Assembly: GCF_004349065.1 (NCBI RefSeq)
Contig: NZ_SMKZ01000011.1
Span: 83,328 to 147,327 of the forward strand
Length of the DNA stretch: 64,000 bases
Reading direction: 5' to 3'
Source of the DNA: Jiangella asiatica
Lineage (GTDB): Bacteria > Actinomycetota > Actinomycetes > Jiangellales > Jiangellaceae
Made by a program: the position numbers and the translations under genes. Positions within the stretch are counted from its first letter, which is position 1, and every line of letters starts with the position of its first letter. This document shows positions 8,304-15,722 of the stretch, in pieces. The notes under the pieces are model-generated. The model did not search any database. It saw only the letters and a list, made by a program, of their open reading frames with translations, and was not told the origin of the DNA.

Positions 8304-8465
8304 AGGCAGGCAGCCGATCGAGGGCCTACGGTCACAGCATCCGCCGAGTTGAGGGGACGACGATGCTGGGTAGGCGACGAGGCCGCCGCGAGGAACGCCT
8401 ACAAGGTGGACGGGAAGGCGCTGCGCGTGCCAGGCGCCGCGCGCCGAGCCTCCGGGCGGGCGGTG

Positions 8466-9113
8466 TCATGATGCGTCGAAGCCGGACAGCAGCGCGTCGA
8501 GGGCGACGGTGAACCGGGTGGTGGCGTCGACGGCGCCGTCGTCGCTGAGGGCTTCGGCCATCAGGGGGTAGAGCTCCCGGTCGACGGCGTCGGCGGTGGT
8601 GGCGGCGTTCGGGGTGTCCCGCGTCCCGCTCGGTCGTGCCGTCGCCTCGACGAGGGCGTGCCCGAGCACGAACCCGGTGACGGCGTGGACGATCTGCAGG
8701 CCACGGCGCGGGGGGAAGCCCGCCGCCTGCAGCGAGACGAGCACTGCCTCGGTGGTCGCCAGGTTGCGGGTCGTCATGGCCGGCTGGGTGACCAGGAGCG
8801 GGATCACGTTCGGGTGGGCCGTCAGCGTGGCGTACAGCGATCCGGCGAACTCGCGCAGCGTCGCCCGCCAGGATGCGCCGGCCGGGTGCGGTGGCGCCGT
8901 CTCGGCGATGATGTGCTCGACGACGCCGTCCAGCAAGGCGGTCTTGTTCGGAACGTAGTGGTAGAGGGTCATCGCCTCGACGTCGAGCTCGGCGGCGATC
9001 TGACGCATCGTCAGCGCCCCCGGTCCGTCGCGGTCGGCCAGCCGTATCGCGGCCCGCAGGATGGCCGATCTGGTGAGTCCCACGCGTTGCCCGCGGCCTC
9101 GGCTCGGCGTCAC
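8466..9113 (-). CDS. TetR-family repressor (TetR class C-terminal domain)
   Basis: 215 residues from GTG 9113. The N-terminal helix-turn-helix (about 12-58) reads LTMRQIAAELDVEAMTLYHYV, the form seen in true TetR and close relatives; the rest is a helical ligand-binding and dimerisation domain. AAGGAG lies 5 bases before GTG 9113; longer starts up to 9302 would run through the operator/promoter. It is divergent from the membrane-protein gene at 9230 with an inverted repeat between them, the standard layout for a local repressor controlling itself and the neighbour. The inducer is unknown. Confidence 0.88.
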   Translation of the reverse strand: MTPSRGRGQRVGLTRSAILRAAIRLADRDGPGALTMRQIAAELDVEAMTLYHYVPNKTALLDGVVEHIIAETAPPHPAGASWRATLREFAGSLYATLTAHPNVIPLLVTQPAMTTRNLATTEAVLVSLQAAGFPPRRGLQIVHAVTGFVLGHALVEATARPSGTRDTPNAATTADAVDRELYPLMAEALSDDGAVDATTRFTVALDALLSGFDAS

Positions 9114-9132
9114 GGCCACTCCTTCCGAGTCT

Positions 9133-9190
9133 TTGACAATTCTTACGACGTAAGTATAGTCGATGAAAGAATCATACATCGTAAGAATTG
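9133..9190 (+). promoter_or_regulatory. Promoter and TetR operator between the divergent genes
   Basis: A sigma-70-like promoter for the rightward gene is visible: TTGACA (9133-9138), 16-base spacer, TATAGT (9155-9160). The block CAATTCTTACGACGT (9137-9151) is repeated in inverted form at 9176-9190 with 14 of 15 bases matching. The left copy overlaps the -35 element and itself contains the palindrome TTACGACGTAA. TATACT on the minus strand (9158-9153) may be the -10 of the repressor gene. Repressor binding would block RNA polymerase in both directions. Confidence 0.8.
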
Positions 9191-9229
9191 AGCGGCAGGA
9201 CGCCGTCGAACCCAGGAAGGAACCACCCC

Positions 9230-9694
9230 ATGACCACGACAGCACCCGCCCGGGAGTCCAGGCTCGACCACGTTCGCGGTGCCATGTACGCCGGACTGGC
9301 ACTGACGGTGCTCGCCGCGCTGGCCCCGCTGATCGACATCGCCACCGTTGACACCATCGGCGACCACGTGCGCGACGCCTACCCGCGGTGGCCGGACAGC
9401 ACCGTCGCCACCGAGCGCAACGCGATCGCCGGCTACCTGGCGGCGGTCTGGCTGATCGGCGTCGCGGGATGGATCTTGACGATGCGTGCCGTCGCCGGGC
9501 GCAGACGCTCGGCCCGGCGGATCGCGGTGACCATGTTCACCCTCGGCACCCTCGTCGCGCTCACCAACCTGAGCATCCCCGGTGGCGAGTACGAGCGCAT
9601 CGTTCCCCCGGCACACGGGGCGCTGGGTCTGCTTCCGGTCGCGGTCGGGCTGGCCGTCACGGTGATGGTGCTGCGCCGCATACCGTCGCGTTGA
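9230..9694 (+). CDS. Small four-helix membrane protein
   Basis: 154 residues; ATG 9230 with AGGAAGGA at 9214-9221. Four hydrophobic segments are clear: about 18-38, 63-86, 94-114 and 125-147. An extracytoplasmic loop between helices 1 and 2 contains charged and aromatic residues (DHVRDAYPRWPDS). It resembles uncharacterised actinobacterial membrane proteins often found beside TetR regulators; no catalytic motif is visible. Control by the divergent TetR protein is likely from the shared operator. Function not recognised. Confidence 0.8.
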   Translation: MTTTAPARESRLDHVRGAMYAGLALTVLAALAPLIDIATVDTIGDHVRDAYPRWPDSTVATERNAIAGYLAAVWLIGVAGWILTMRAVAGRRRSARRIAVTMFTLGTLVALTNLSIPGGEYERIVPPAHGALGLLPVAVGLAVTVMVLRRIPSR

Positions 9695-9855
9695 CGTGCG
9701 ACGACCGTCGCTCCGGGTCAGGCACTGGCCTCAACCACCTGCTTGAACGCGTCATAGTCGGCGGTCACGCCGCCCTGCACCGATGTGGGCGGTCTCGTGC
9801 GGATCTCATCTGTTCGGGACGAACCCCGGCGCGGCATGGTCGGGTAGCCTTCCGA

Positions 9856-9867
9856 GTGATGCATCAC
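9856..9867. promoter_or_regulatory. Palindromic operator upstream of the GntR gene
   Basis: GTGATGCATCAC is a perfect 12-base palindrome located 33 bases before the GntR start. The GT...AC form fits FadR-subfamily GntR operators, so it is a likely autoregulatory site. Confidence 0.55.
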
Positions 9868-9899
9868 CGTGGCACGAGCCGCGAGGAGAGGCGAGGCGG

Positions 9900-10595
9900 T
9901 TGACACACACCACCAGGGGCACCGCCACCGATCTCGCCTACGAGCGCCTGAAGCGGGCCATCCTCACGTGCGCGCTCGCTCCCGGCACCGAACTGCGCGA
10001 AGCCCTGCTGGCCGAGCAGTTCCAGCTCGGACGCACCCCCGTGCGGGGAGCCCTCGGCAGGCTCGTGCAGGACGGCTTGGTGGAGGTCCGGCCCCGCAAG
10101 GGCTACCGCGTCACGGATCTGAAGATCACCGACGTCAACGAGGTGTTCGAGCTGCGGCTGATGCTCGAACCAGCGGCCTGCGAGCTCGCCGCCGCCCGCG
10201 CGCCACGCGAGACGATCCGGGCCCTGCACGACCTCGCACACGCCGAGTACGACCACAGCGATCCCGGCAGCTACGAACAGTTCCTCGTCGACAACCGCGA
10301 GTTCCACGTCCGCCTTGCCGACGCGGCCGGCAACCACCGGCTGGCTCGCTCGATCCGCGCCCTGCTCGAGGAGATGCAGCGGCTGTTCTTCCTGAGCCTG
10401 ACCGTGCGCGACACCAGCAGCGAGCAGATGCACGAGCATCACGCGCTCTACGACTCCATCCTCTCCGGCGACACGGCACTCGCCCGGAAGCTCAGCGCGG
10501 ACCAGATCGAGCAGAGCCGGCGGCGCGTCATCGAGGCCCTCATCACCGGGTTCACGCCGAGTCCGTCCACTTCATCGGCGCCCCTGGGACTCTGA
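9900..10595 (+). CDS. GntR-family regulator, FadR subfamily (FCD domain)
   Basis: 231 residues starting at TTG 9900, preceded by GAGGAGAGG (9883-9891); no ATG or GTG exists in this frame between the upstream stop and the domain. A winged helix (about 10-72, containing LLAEQFQLGRTPVRGALGRLVQDGLVEVRPRKGYRV split across the recognition helix and wing) is followed by an FCD domain (about 80-215). Of the four usual metal ligands, D131, H136 and H180/H181 are visible, but the last histidine, expected around residues 203-208, is not (sequence DQIEQSRRR). The downstream gene at 10833 encodes an MMPL transporter and may be a target. The effector is likely a small organic acid, by family. Confidence 0.85.
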   Translation: MTHTTRGTATDLAYERLKRAILTCALAPGTELREALLAEQFQLGRTPVRGALGRLVQDGLVEVRPRKGYRVTDLKITDVNEVFELRLMLEPAACELAAARAPRETIRALHDLAHAEYDHSDPGSYEQFLVDNREFHVRLADAAGNHRLARSIRALLEEMQRLFFLSLTVRDTSSEQMHEHHALYDSILSGDTALARKLSADQIEQSRRRVIEALITGFTPSPSTSSAPLGL

Positions 10596-10832
10596 CCTCG
10601 CGAGGCGAGTCCCTGCAGGCGTACCGGAAGACGACCACCCTTTCTGACCACGACCACTCCTCACCCGAAGCCCGCCGCGCCTACCATGAACCGCACGGCC
10701 GCACCGGCTGAAAGCGACGCGACGGTGCGACGACCGGTGTACGCCGGCGGGAGTAGCCCGGCTCGCCGAAGCACCCCGGTTACTCCTCGGGCCGGACGCG
10801 GCAGCCCCACCGCTGCGGCGAGGGTCGAGAGC

Positions 10833-13007
10833 ATGAATCTCAGGCGACCCGGTGACCAACCCGGGCCTCACCCCGCTCCCCCTGTCGTCGGCCCGATCAT
10901 GCGAGTCCTGCGGGCCCTGCACGCCCAGCCGCGCCGCGCCCTCGTGGGTGTGTTCCTCTTCGTCGTCGCGGCCGGAGCGATCGGCGGTCCCGTCGCGGGT
11001 GCGCTCGACTCCGACGGCGGCTTCGCTCCACCGGGCGCCGGCTCGGTGCGCGCGGTCGAACGGATCGAAGCGGCCACCGGCCTCGAACCCTCACCCGGAA
11101 TCGTGCTCCTGGTCCAGACACCACCCGGCACGGGCGCGGCGGCGGTGGACGCGGCCACGTCGACCCTGGCCGACGTCGACGGCATCGCTTCGGCCGCCGC
11201 AGGGGGCGCCGCACCCGACGGCACCTCGGCGCTGGTCGTCGGCACCCTCGAGGCCGCGGCGGACAGCCAGAGCGTTGCCGAGGACGCCGTCGAGGTCTTC
11301 GCCGACGACCCCGGCGTGACGGTCGGCGGCGGCGCGGTCGCCGGCCTCCGACTCGGCCATCAGATCGAGGAGGACCTGGTCCGCGCGGAGATCTTCGCGT
11401 TCCCGGTGCTGGTGCTCCTGTCGCTGCTCGTCTTCGGCGGCCGCGCCGCCGTTCTGCCGCTCACCGTCGGCATCACCACCGTCCTCGGCACGTTCCTGGC
11501 GCTGACCGGGATCAACCAGGTGTACGGGCTCAGCGCCTTCGCGCTCAACCTCGTGATCGGGCTCGGCCTCGGTCTGGCGATCGACTACACGCTGTTCCTG
11601 CTCACGCGCTACCGAGAGGAACTGAACCGGCAGGGGCCGACGTTGGGCGCCATGGTCACCACGATGCGCACCGCGGGCCGCACGGTGGTGTTCTCCGCGG
11701 CGACCGTCGCCGTCGCCCTGGCCACTCTCGTCGCCTTCCCCATGGGTTTCCTCAAGTCGATGGGTCTGTCCGGTGCCGTCGTCGCGGTCGTCGCGGCCGC
11801 GGCCGCCCTGGTCGTCAGCCCGATCGTCTTCGGGCTCTGGGGTGCCAAGCTGGCCCGCCGCGGCGGCGACGCGGCCGCGGGCCGCTGGTACCGGATCTCG
11901 CACGCCGTCATGCGTCGTCCGGGCATGGTCGCCGTGACGACCGCCGCCATGATGGCCGTGCTCGCCGCCCCGGCTCTGCGCGCCGAGTGGACGCCGGTCG
12001 ACGCGACCGTCGTCCCGCTGGGCGAGAGCGCCCGCGTCGTGTCCGACGCCATCGAGAGCGAGTACGGCGGCACCGGCACCACCCCCGTCACCATCGCCGT
12101 CGCGGCGAGCGACGCCGGCGAGGCAGCCGACGGTGCCGCCGACCTCGCCCGGCAGGCCTCGTCCCTGCCCGGCGTCGTCGCGCCCGCCGATCCCGTGGAC
12201 CTCGGTGGCGGCGTCTGGCAGGTCGACCTCGAGGTCGCCGGGGACCCGGCCGGCGAGGACGCCCGCGCCGTCGTCGCGGACGTCCGCGACCTGGCCGAGG
12301 CGAACGGCACCGACGCGCTCGTCGCCGGCCCGGCCGCGGAGTTCATCGACCAGCAGAACGCGATCGCCGACAGCCTCCCGGTGGCCGCCGGGCTGCTCGT
12401 GCTGCTCACGATGCTGGTGCTGTGGCTGATGACGGGATCGGTCGTGCTGCCGGTCAAGGCGGTCGTGATGAACGCCCTCACCGTCGGCGTCGCCCTCGGT
12501 GCCATCACCTGGGTCTACCAGGACGGCCGGTTCACCGAGCTGCTCGGCTACACATCCAACGGCGGCATCGAGCCCACGAACTTCCTGATCACGGCGGCGC
12601 TCGTCTTCGCCCTCTCCACCGACTACGGCGTCTTCCTGCTCGGCCGGATCAAGGAGGCCAGGGAAGCGGGACTCCCCGAGCGGGAGGCGGTCGCGGTCGG
12701 GCTCGGCCGAACCGGCAGCGTCGTCACCGCCGCGGCGCTGCTGCTGGCGGTCGCGATCGGGGCGTTCAGCACCAGCGAGATCTCCTTCCTCCAGCAGATC
12801 GGCGTCGCGACCGCGATCGGCGTCCTGGTCGACGCGTTCCTCGTCCGCACCCTTCTCGTCCCGGCGCTGATGGGTCTGATGGGCAAGTGGAACTGGTGGG
12901 CGCCGATGTGGCTGCGGCGGGTGCACGACAAGGTCGGTCTGTCGGAGCGCGAGGCGGTCGCGGTCGAGCCGGCGAAGGAGCCGGCCACGAGCCCTGACCG
13001 GGTCTAG
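10833..13007 (+). CDS. MMPL/RND-family membrane transporter (second copy)
   Basis: 724 residues from ATG 10833 (AGGG 8 bases upstream); ATG 10899 is an alternative and ATG 10686 would add a non-conserved Pro/Arg-rich leader. Same two-repeat layout as the MMPL protein at 6103: a first helix at about 30-50, an extracytoplasmic domain, helices with LGLGLAIDYTLFLLTRYREE, and a second bundle with ALSTDYGVFLLGRIKE. The two proteins are clearly paralogous families but quite divergent. The gene lies between a GntR regulator and a two-component system, all on the plus strand, so it may belong to either regulon. Cargo unknown. Confidence 0.9.
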   Translation: MNLRRPGDQPGPHPAPPVVGPIMRVLRALHAQPRRALVGVFLFVVAAGAIGGPVAGALDSDGGFAPPGAGSVRAVERIEAATGLEPSPGIVLLVQTPPGTGAAAVDAATSTLADVDGIASAAAGGAAPDGTSALVVGTLEAAADSQSVAEDAVEVFADDPGVTVGGGAVAGLRLGHQIEEDLVRAEIFAFPVLVLLSLLVFGGRAAVLPLTVGITTVLGTFLALTGINQVYGLSAFALNLVIGLGLGLAIDYTLFLLTRYREELNRQGPTLGAMVTTMRTAGRTVVFSAATVAVALATLVAFPMGFLKSMGLSGAVVAVVAAAAALVVSPIVFGLWGAKLARRGGDAAAGRWYRISHAVMRRPGMVAVTTAAMMAVLAAPALRAEWTPVDATVVPLGESARVVSDAIESEYGGTGTTPVTIAVAASDAGEAADGAADLARQASSLPGVVAPADPVDLGGGVWQVDLEVAGDPAGEDARAVVADVRDLAEANGTDALVAGPAAEFIDQQNAIADSLPVAAGLLVLLTMLVLWLMTGSVVLPVKAVVMNALTVGVALGAITWVYQDGRFTELLGYTSNGGIEPTNFLITAALVFALSTDYGVFLLGRIKEAREAGLPEREAVAVGLGRTGSVVTAAALLLAVAIGAFSTSEISFLQQIGVATAIGVLVDAFLVRTLLVPALMGLMGKWNWWAPMWLRRVHDKVGLSEREAVAVEPAKEPATSPDRV

Positions 13008-13061
13008 ACGTACTCCCCCGGGAGGACGCCGAGCCGGACGCTCGTCATTACCGTAAGGGGC

Positions 13062-14243
13062 GTGGTGACCTCGCCAGCCCTCCTCCGCCGGCTCCGTGCC
13101 GTCCGCGATCACGTCGAGGACGTGGTCGCGGTCGGCCTGTGCGTAGCCCTGATGTGCGTCGAGCTGGCCCGGTCCGACGAGGCCGAGGTCACCGTCGCCG
13201 CCGTGGCCGCGATCGTCGTGGCCTCGCTGCCGGTGCTGCTGCGTCGTCGTGCGCCGGTGTCGGCGTTCGTGCTCGCGATGGCGCTGCTCTTCGCGGTGCT
13301 GACGGTCGCGGGCATCTACGTCACGATCGCGATCCCGGCCATGATCTGTGGCTACGGGCTGGCCGAAGCACGAGGACGCCGGGCCGCGTTGGGCGCGGCT
13401 TTGGCCGCGTTGCCGGTGGTGGTGCTGATGCTGCAGGTCTACAGCCCGCACGGGTATTTCACGAGGGACACCCTGAAGAACCTCGGCTTCGTCGCCCTTC
13501 CGCTCGCGTTGGGCGTCGCCGCGCACGACCGGCGCGCGTACACGGCCGCGCTGGTCGAACGGGCCGAGTCGGCCGAGCGGACGCGCGAGGAGGAAGCGCT
13601 GCGCCGGGTGGGCGAGGAGCGGCTGCGGATCGCGCGCGACGTCCACGACGTCGTCGCCCACGCGATGGTCGCCATCAACGTGCAGGCCGGCGTCGGCGCC
13701 CACCTCCTCGACCGCGACGCCGAGCAGGCTCGGTCCACCCTGCGCGACATCAAGAGGGTCAGCGGCGAGGCGCTCGGCGACCTGCGCTCGATGCTCGGGC
13801 TGCTCCGCGAGGACGACCACGACCCCGGGTCGGCGGCGCCGGTCCGGCCCACGCAGGGCATGGCCGAGATCGAGGATCTGCGTGAGGGCCTCGGCTCGGC
13901 GGGGGTCGAACTCGACGTCGACCTCGACCCGGCGATCGACACACTGCCGGCCGCCATCGACGCCACCGGCTACCGAATCGTCCAGGAGGCGTTGACCAAC
14001 GTGATGCGCCACGTCGGCCCGACCTCGGCGCGGGTGCGGGTCACGCACCGCGACCACATGGTCGTGATCGAGGTCGAGAACGACAGGGGCTACGGTCCCA
14101 CCCCGCTCGACGGCACCGGGTCCGGCAACGGGCTGCGGGGCATGCGCGAGCGGGCCGCCGCGGTCGGCGGCTCGCTCGAGGCCGGCCCGCGTGCCGGCGG
14201 CGGCTGGCGGGTCGCCGCGTCCTTGCCGGTGGGCGCCGCGTGA
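13062..14243 (+). CDS. NarL-type sensor histidine kinase (HisKA_3)
   Basis: 393 residues, GTG 13062 (or GTG 13065) preceded by TAAGGGG. Four or five hydrophobic helices (about 20-155) form the N-terminal sensor domain without a large external loop. A coiled segment leads to the HisKA_3 box EERLRIARDVHDVVAHAM with predicted phosphorylated H195; the HATPase_c domain ends with NGLRGMRERAAAVGGSLEAGP. Its stop overlaps the start of the response regulator by four bases (GTGA), so the two are translationally coupled. The stimulus is probably sensed in or at the membrane. Confidence 0.92.
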   Translation: MVTSPALLRRLRAVRDHVEDVVAVGLCVALMCVELARSDEAEVTVAAVAAIVVASLPVLLRRRAPVSAFVLAMALLFAVLTVAGIYVTIAIPAMICGYGLAEARGRRAALGAALAALPVVVLMLQVYSPHGYFTRDTLKNLGFVALPLALGVAAHDRRAYTAALVERAESAERTREEEALRRVGEERLRIARDVHDVVAHAMVAINVQAGVGAHLLDRDAEQARSTLRDIKRVSGEALGDLRSMLGLLREDDHDPGSAAPVRPTQGMAEIEDLREGLGSAGVELDVDLDPAIDTLPAAIDATGYRIVQEALTNVMRHVGPTSARVRVTHRDHMVVIEVENDRGYGPTPLDGTGSGNGLRGMRERAAAVGGSLEAGPRAGGGWRVAASLPVGAA

Positions 14244-14944
14244 CCGCCGCGATCCGGGTGCTGCTGGTCGACGACCAGACGTTGGTGCGCGCGGGGTTCC
14301 GGGCACTGCTGAACTCCGAGCCCGACATCGAGGTCGTCGCCGAGGCCGTCGACGGCGCCGAAGCGGTCCGGCTGGCCGGCATGCTGGTGCCCGACGTGGT
14401 GCTGATGGACGTCCGGATGCCCCACGTCGACGGGCTCGAGGCCACCGGCCGGATCACCGCCGACCCACGCCTCGCCTCCGTCAAGGTGATCGTGCTGACG
14501 ACGTTCGAGCTCGACGAGTACGTCTTCGGCGCGCTCCGCGCCGGCGCCGCCGGGTTCCTGCTCAAGGACGTCGAGCCCGAGGCGCTGGTCGACGCCGTCC
14601 GGCTGGTGCACGACGGGCAGGCCCTGCTCGCGCCGCGAGTCACCAAGCGGCTGATCGAGGCGTACATCGCCGCCGACCCCGCGCCCGTCGCCGCTCCCGC
14701 CGCGGTCCCGGCGCCGGACGACCGCCGGCTGGACGACCTGACCCCGCGCGAGCGAGAGATCCTCGCACTCGTCGGGCGGGGTCTGTCCAACCACGAGATC
14801 GCCGAGCACCTCGTGCTCTCCCCGCTGACCGCGAAGACCCACGTGTCGCGGCTGTTCCTCAAGCTGGGCGCCCGCGACCGCGCCCAGCTCGTCGTCACCG
14901 CCTATGAGACCGGCCCGGTCACCGCCCCATCGGCAGGCTCCTGA
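14240..14944 (+). CDS. NarL/FixJ-family response regulator
   Basis: 234 residues. The receiver domain has D57 (VVLMDVRMP) as predicted phosphoacceptor, with D11/D12 in the acidic pocket and the conserved lysine in LLKDVEPE. A LuxR-type helix-turn-helix occupies about 165-225 (LTPREREILALVGRGLSNHEIAEHL, then TAKTHVSRLFLKLG). An Ala/Pro linker separates the domains. The GTGA overlap with the kinase gene marks it as its cognate partner. The downstream convergent gap carries a palindromic repeat that may end transcription. Confidence 0.93.
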   Translation: MTAAIRVLLVDDQTLVRAGFRALLNSEPDIEVVAEAVDGAEAVRLAGMLVPDVVLMDVRMPHVDGLEATGRITADPRLASVKVIVLTTFELDEYVFGALRAGAAGFLLKDVEPEALVDAVRLVHDGQALLAPRVTKRLIEAYIAADPAPVAAPAAVPAPDDRRLDDLTPREREILALVGRGLSNHEIAEHLVLSPLTAKTHVSRLFLKLGARDRAQLVVTAYETGPVTAPSAGS

Positions 14945-15003
14945 CCGGGTTGATCAGATCGTCACGGCTCGTCTCGTTGCATCCGCGGGCGCGCGGGACC
15001 CCG

Positions 15004-15091
15004 AAATGATCACGTTCAGCACGAAATCTCGTGTCGCACCATGCTCGCAATCATGGCGAGGCTCGGGGGATCCTGCTGAACGTGATCATTT
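15004..15091. repeat. Dispersed palindromic repeat, copy A (88 bp, 18-bp terminal inverted repeats)
   Basis: The 18 bases at 15004-15021 are the perfect reverse complement of 15074-15091, and a smaller hairpin (CACGA...TCGTG) lies inside the left end. The block 15000-15044 matches the reverse complement of 39629-39673 in 44 of 45 positions, so this sequence occurs twice in the window. It sits between convergent genes (regulator 14944, VOC protein 15168). No transposase is encoded; it resembles a small non-coding palindromic (MITE- or REP-like) element. Confidence 0.75.
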
Positions 15092-15167
15092 TCAATGGTG
15101 ACGGCTCGCGTATCACCGCCAGGTGCGGTCGACGGTCACCGCACCCCGCCGGCGATCGGTCGAGCGG

Positions 15168-15554
15168 CTAGCTCACGGGCCCTTCGCCGACGTTGAGGAT
15201 GTTGCCGTCGGGGTCCTTGAACCATGCGCCCCGGAACGGTCCCATCTCGGCGATACCCCGCTCATCGGTCTTGAGTCCGGGCAGGTCGTACTGCTCGAAG
15301 GTCACGCCCTTGTCGGCGAGCTCCGCGACCGCCGCATCGGCGTCGGCGACGACCCAGGTCGCCACCGTCTGCTGAGGACTTCCCGCGAAGGTGCTCGAGT
15401 ACAGGAGGAAGCGGGTCCCTCCCGACCGGTAGAAGACGCCATCGACCTCGTCAACCAGTTCGGCGCTGAACCCCAGCGTCCCCTCGTAGAAGGCACGTGC
15501 TCGTGCCAGGTCGCCGGTCGCGATCGTGGCATAAACCGGATAGTCGTTGAGCAT
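15168..15554 (-). CDS. VOC-superfamily (glyoxalase/bleomycin-resistance-like) protein
   Basis: 128 residues from ATG 15554, with GGGGGG as ribosome-binding site. The fold signature is clear: PVYATIATGDLARARAFYEG at the start, FLLYSS in the middle, and an end reading GAWFKDPDGNILNVGE, which holds the usual second-half metal ligand region. Single-domain proteins of this type dimerise to form the active cleft and include lyases, dioxygenases and drug-binding proteins; which one cannot be told. The frame extends further upstream but without domain resemblance or a better ribosome-binding site. Confidence 0.85.
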   Translation of the reverse strand: MLNDYPVYATIATGDLARARAFYEGTLGFSAELVDEVDGVFYRSGGTRFLLYSSTFAGSPQQTVATWVVADADAAVAELADKGVTFEQYDLPGLKTDERGIAEMGPFRGAWFKDPDGNILNVGEGPVS

Positions 15555-15660
15555 GCCATCACCCCCCAAAAGCGAACGTACTCCTCTCCCGATTCGCTGA
15601 GAAGACACCCTGAGCGGCTGTTGTGAACACCTCGCCTGCCCAGCCCGTGACACAACCACA

Positions 15661-15722
15661 TTGATCATGGCTCAACGCACGTTCCGGGGCGGCGCCCTGA
15701 AGGCCCGTCAGGCCATGATCAA
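15661..15722. terminator. Long inverted repeat at the 3' end of locus 1
   Basis: TTGATCATGGC (15661-15671) and its exact reverse complement (15712-15722) flank 40 bases that include a smaller GC hairpin (GGGC-GGC-GCCC). The right arm overlaps the stop codon of the last sulfatase gene. It probably folds in the transcript as the terminator or 3' end stabiliser of the locus-1 operon. Confidence 0.5.

Noticed and set aside
8341..8471. Small open frames between the first MMPL gene and the TetR gene
   Set aside because: No recognisable protein, poor ribosome-binding sites, and Arg-rich composition expected by chance.
9718..9906. Minus-strand 62-codon frame ending in DYDAFKQVVEASA
   Set aside because: The last 18 codons look protein-like but are too short to assign, and the rest overlaps the GntR operator region; possibly a relic but unsupported.
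10686..10832. N-terminal extension of the second MMPL protein
   Set aside because: The added residues are Pro/Arg-rich with no conserved pattern, and ATG 10833 has a ribosome-binding site directly before the expected N-terminus.
11091..14306. Very long open frame on the minus strand opposite the MMPL and kinase genes
   Set aside because: Composition is Arg/Gly/Asp low-complexity typical of the antisense of high-GC genes; the plus strand holds well-conserved domains throughout.
15641..15652. TGTCACG upstream of the VOC gene as ECF41 promoter
   Set aside because: The required -10 CGTC is absent at the correct distance.
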